Origin: an uncultured bacterium
GTDB taxonomy: Bacteria; Cyanobacteriota; Vampirovibrionia; Gastranaerophilales; Gastranaerophilaceae
NCBI GenBank assembly: GCA_937894665.1
Contig: CALAWF010000033.1
Coordinates: forward strand, 1 to 5,980
DNA: 5,980 bases
Reading direction: 5' to 3'
Of the stretch, positions 4,769-5,980 are shown piece after piece. A model generated the notes under the pieces. It searched no databases, was not told the origin of the DNA, and worked only from the letters and a program-made list of their open reading frames with translations. How positions within the stretch are numbered: the stretch's first letter is position 1; each line of letters opens with the position of its first letter. Both the position numbers and the translations under genes were made by a program.

Positions 4769-4776
4769 ATTTGTAT

Positions 4777-4804
4777 TTTATATTAAATTATGATAAATTG
4801 AAAT
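4777..4804 (-). promoter_or_regulatory. Candidate ribD promoter, near-leaderless
   Basis: On the minus strand TATAAA (4777-4782) ends only 8 bp from the ribD start codon, with a weak -35-like ATTTCA (4799-4804) 16 bp upstream. The start would fall at about 4770, almost at the ATG, which fits the lack of a ribosome-binding site. The -10 is good and the -35 poor. Confidence 0.35.
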
Positions 4805-4836
4805 AGTTGAAATAGGAAAAAGAGAAGAGGTTAAAA

Positions 4837-5502
4837 ATGGTAGATTTAAAGTATATTGGGCATAGTGCATTTGAAATTAAAAATGGTGATAATGCTGTTT
4901 TGATTGACCCGCTTGTATCTGTAAATGAAAAATACAACTGGCACGAAGAACCAATTAAAGATATTTTATTAACTCACGCTCACGGTGATCACCTTGGAGA
5001 AGCTATTGAAATCGCTAAAGAAAAGGATATTGAAGTTACTGCGGTTGCAGAACTTGCATACTATATTAAAGAACAAGGTGCAAAGTCTAAACCTATTGGC
5101 CTGGGTGCTTGGATTAATTTTTCTTGGGGTAGAGCTGTATTTTTACCAGCTTTTCACTCTAGTTCATTACCAGATGGCAGATATGGCGGAAATGCTGCAA
5201 GTATTTTGTTAGATGTTGATGGTGTTAGAATTTATCACGCTGGAGATACTTGTTTGTCTAGCGAAATGAAGATGATTAAAGAATTATATGCTCCACAAAT
5301 TGCGTTATTACCGGTCGGTGGAAATTATACAATGGATGTTGAACATGCCGCAATGGCTGCAAAATGGTTAGGTGTAAGAACTGTAATTCCTATGCACTAT
5401 GGTACTTATCCTGAAATCCAAGCTGATTTAGAAAAATTTGCAAGACTTATTGCTATGGGAAATACAGCTTGTCAAATTTTAAATCCTGCAGAAATTAAAT
5501 AG
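4837..5502 (+). CDS. UPF0173 family metal-dependent hydrolase (metallo-beta-lactamase fold)
   Basis: The 221-residue product has the metallo-beta-lactamase fold of the UPF0173 (B. subtilis YtkL-like) family. It begins with VDLKYIGHSAFEI, where family members also have a G-H-S, followed by VLIDPL (21-26). The metal motif is THAHGDHLG (46-54: His47, His49, Asp51, His52). Further ligand candidates are His107 in FLPAFHSSS, His134 and Asp137 in IYHAGDT, and His187 in VIPMHYGTYP. LLPVGGNYTM (158-167) is also family-typical. No signal peptide is seen, so it should be cytoplasmic. The substrate of this family is not known to me. AAGAGG (4825-4830) lies 6 nt before the ATG. A glutathione synthetase-like gene follows after 22 bp, so they are probably co-transcribed; a thiol-related hydrolase is possible but unproven. 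Full length and intact. Confidence 0.92.
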   Translation: MVDLKYIGHSAFEIKNGDNAVLIDPLVSVNEKYNWHEEPIKDILLTHAHGDHLGEAIEIAKEKDIEVTAVAELAYYIKEQGAKSKPIGLGAWINFSWGRAVFLPAFHSSSLPDGRYGGNAASILLDVDGVRIYHAGDTCLSSEMKMIKELYAPQIALLPVGGNYTMDVEHAAMAAKWLGVRTVIPMHYGTYPEIQADLEKFARLIAMGNTACQILNPAEIK

Positions 5503-5524
5503 TAATAAATATAAAAGAGGTATT

Positions 5525-5980
5525 ATGAAAATATTATTTGTTATAGACAGATTAGAGTTAAAGTATTTTGAATTTAATAATCTTGTTACTAATTTTTGGA
5601 TTATTAAAAGTTTTTTGAAAAGAGGACATGAAGTTCGAATTGCAACAATTGATATGCTAAAACTCAAATTGTCTATAGCTTATACCTCTTGTTATAATTC
5701 ATACATTAAAGGAGAAGAAATCTGCTACGACAAAGAAAGTCTAGCGGAATTCAAAATAGAAGATTTTAATCTTGTTATGTTTAGACCTGATCCTCCTGTT
5801 GATTTGGATTATATCAATGCAACTTATGTTTTTGATTTTGTTGATAAGTCGAAAACTCTTGTAATGAATGATACAACAGCAATTAGAAATTTTAATGAAA
5901 AATTGCACGCTGTGATGTTTAATGATTTGATGCCTAAAAATATTGTAACTTCTCAAAAGTCTGATATTATGGAGTTTTTG
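5525..5980 (+). CDS. gshB: Glutathione synthetase-like ATP-grasp protein, N-terminal part (cut by window edge)
   Basis: The frame is open from the ATG at 5525 to the window end (152 codons, no stop). AAGAGG (5515-5520) is 4 nt upstream. The start MKILFVIDRLE matches the first strand of the prokaryotic GshB N-terminal domain. The segment LVMFRPDPPVDLDYINATYVFD corresponds to the GshB signature MRKDPPFDxEYIxATY (quoted in part: FRPDPPVDLDYINATYV). LVMNDTTAIRNFNEKL and LMPKNIVTS match the INxPxxxRxxNEKL and LxPxTLVTR stretches that lead into the ATP-grasp domain, which lies beyond the edge. GshB joins gamma-glutamylcysteine to glycine using ATP. The usual Lys-Asp-Ser/Thr near residue 20 is replaced here (KYFEFNNLVTNF), and the next 50 residues are divergent. 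A related ATP-grasp ligase with another substrate is therefore possible. It is probably co-transcribed with the upstream hydrolase. Confidence 0.8.
   Translation, partial: MKILFVIDRLELKYFEFNNLVTNFWIIKSFLKRGHEVRIATIDMLKLKLSIAYTSCYNSYIKGEEICYDKESLAEFKIEDFNLVMFRPDPPVDLDYINATYVFDFVDKSKTLVMNDTTAIRNFNEKLHAVMFNDLMPKNIVTSQKSDIMEFL

Noticed and set aside
4985..5212. Alternative 75-codon frame inside the hydrolase gene
   Set aside because: It is an out-of-frame shadow of a well-conserved metallo-beta-lactamase-fold protein with no start signal.
5479..5956. Minus-strand frames opposite the glutathione synthetase-like gene
   Set aside because: They encode low-complexity Ile/Asn/Phe-rich sequence opposite a recognisable plus-strand protein and have no ribosome-binding sites.

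Overview
This is an AT-rich window of ordinary chromosomal housekeeping DNA. The organism is most likely a gut-type, non-photosynthetic relative of Cyanobacteria (Gastranaerophilales / Vampirovibrionia, formerly Melainabacteria). That placement is inferred from three things. Ribosomal protein S2 has a cyanobacteria-like N-terminus ([20 protein letters not shown]). There is a type IV pilin-like protein with the N-terminus MKKGFTLAEVLITLGIIGVV, which I associate with large paralogous families in that group. A glutathione synthetase-type gene is also present. No phylogeny was run, so the lineage call is moderate.

Layout, left to right. Bases 1-162 hold a GC-richer edge segment of unknown origin, a candidate plus-strand promoter, and a strong hairpin that terminates rpsT. 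The minus strand then carries rpsT (ribosomal protein S20), preceded by its own promoter and a short structured leader, and before that a small XRE-type helix-turn-helix regulator with a perfect 15-bp palindrome over its probable transcription start. Divergent from it on the plus strand is a secreted, cysteine-bearing pilin-like protein. The translation pair rpsB-tsf (ribosomal protein S2 and elongation factor Ts) follows, with a clear promoter, a roughly 98-nt structured leader, an intergenic hairpin and a textbook terminator. Between tsf and the convergent ribD are two hairpin-forming repeat-like elements. ribD (riboflavin biosynthesis) runs on the minus strand. Divergent from it is a two-gene plus-strand unit: a UPF0173-type metallo-beta-lactamase-fold hydrolase and the first 152 codons of a glutathione synthetase-like gene that runs off the right edge.

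Functionally, rpsT, rpsB and tsf serve translation, ribD supplies flavins, and the glutathione synthetase-like gene suggests low-molecular-weight thiol metabolism. The regulator and the pilin-like gene are the only accessory-looking genes. I see no CRISPR array, tRNA, rRNA, transposase or phage gene, and no convincing new multi-gene system. The most interesting signals are small. One is a dispersed-type palindromic repeat apparently translated in frame inside ribD. Another is the structured rpsB leader with a switchable-looking rpsB-tsf hairpin. The others are the regulator's palindromic operator with related elements around the pilin gene, and a probable leaderless ribD mRNA.
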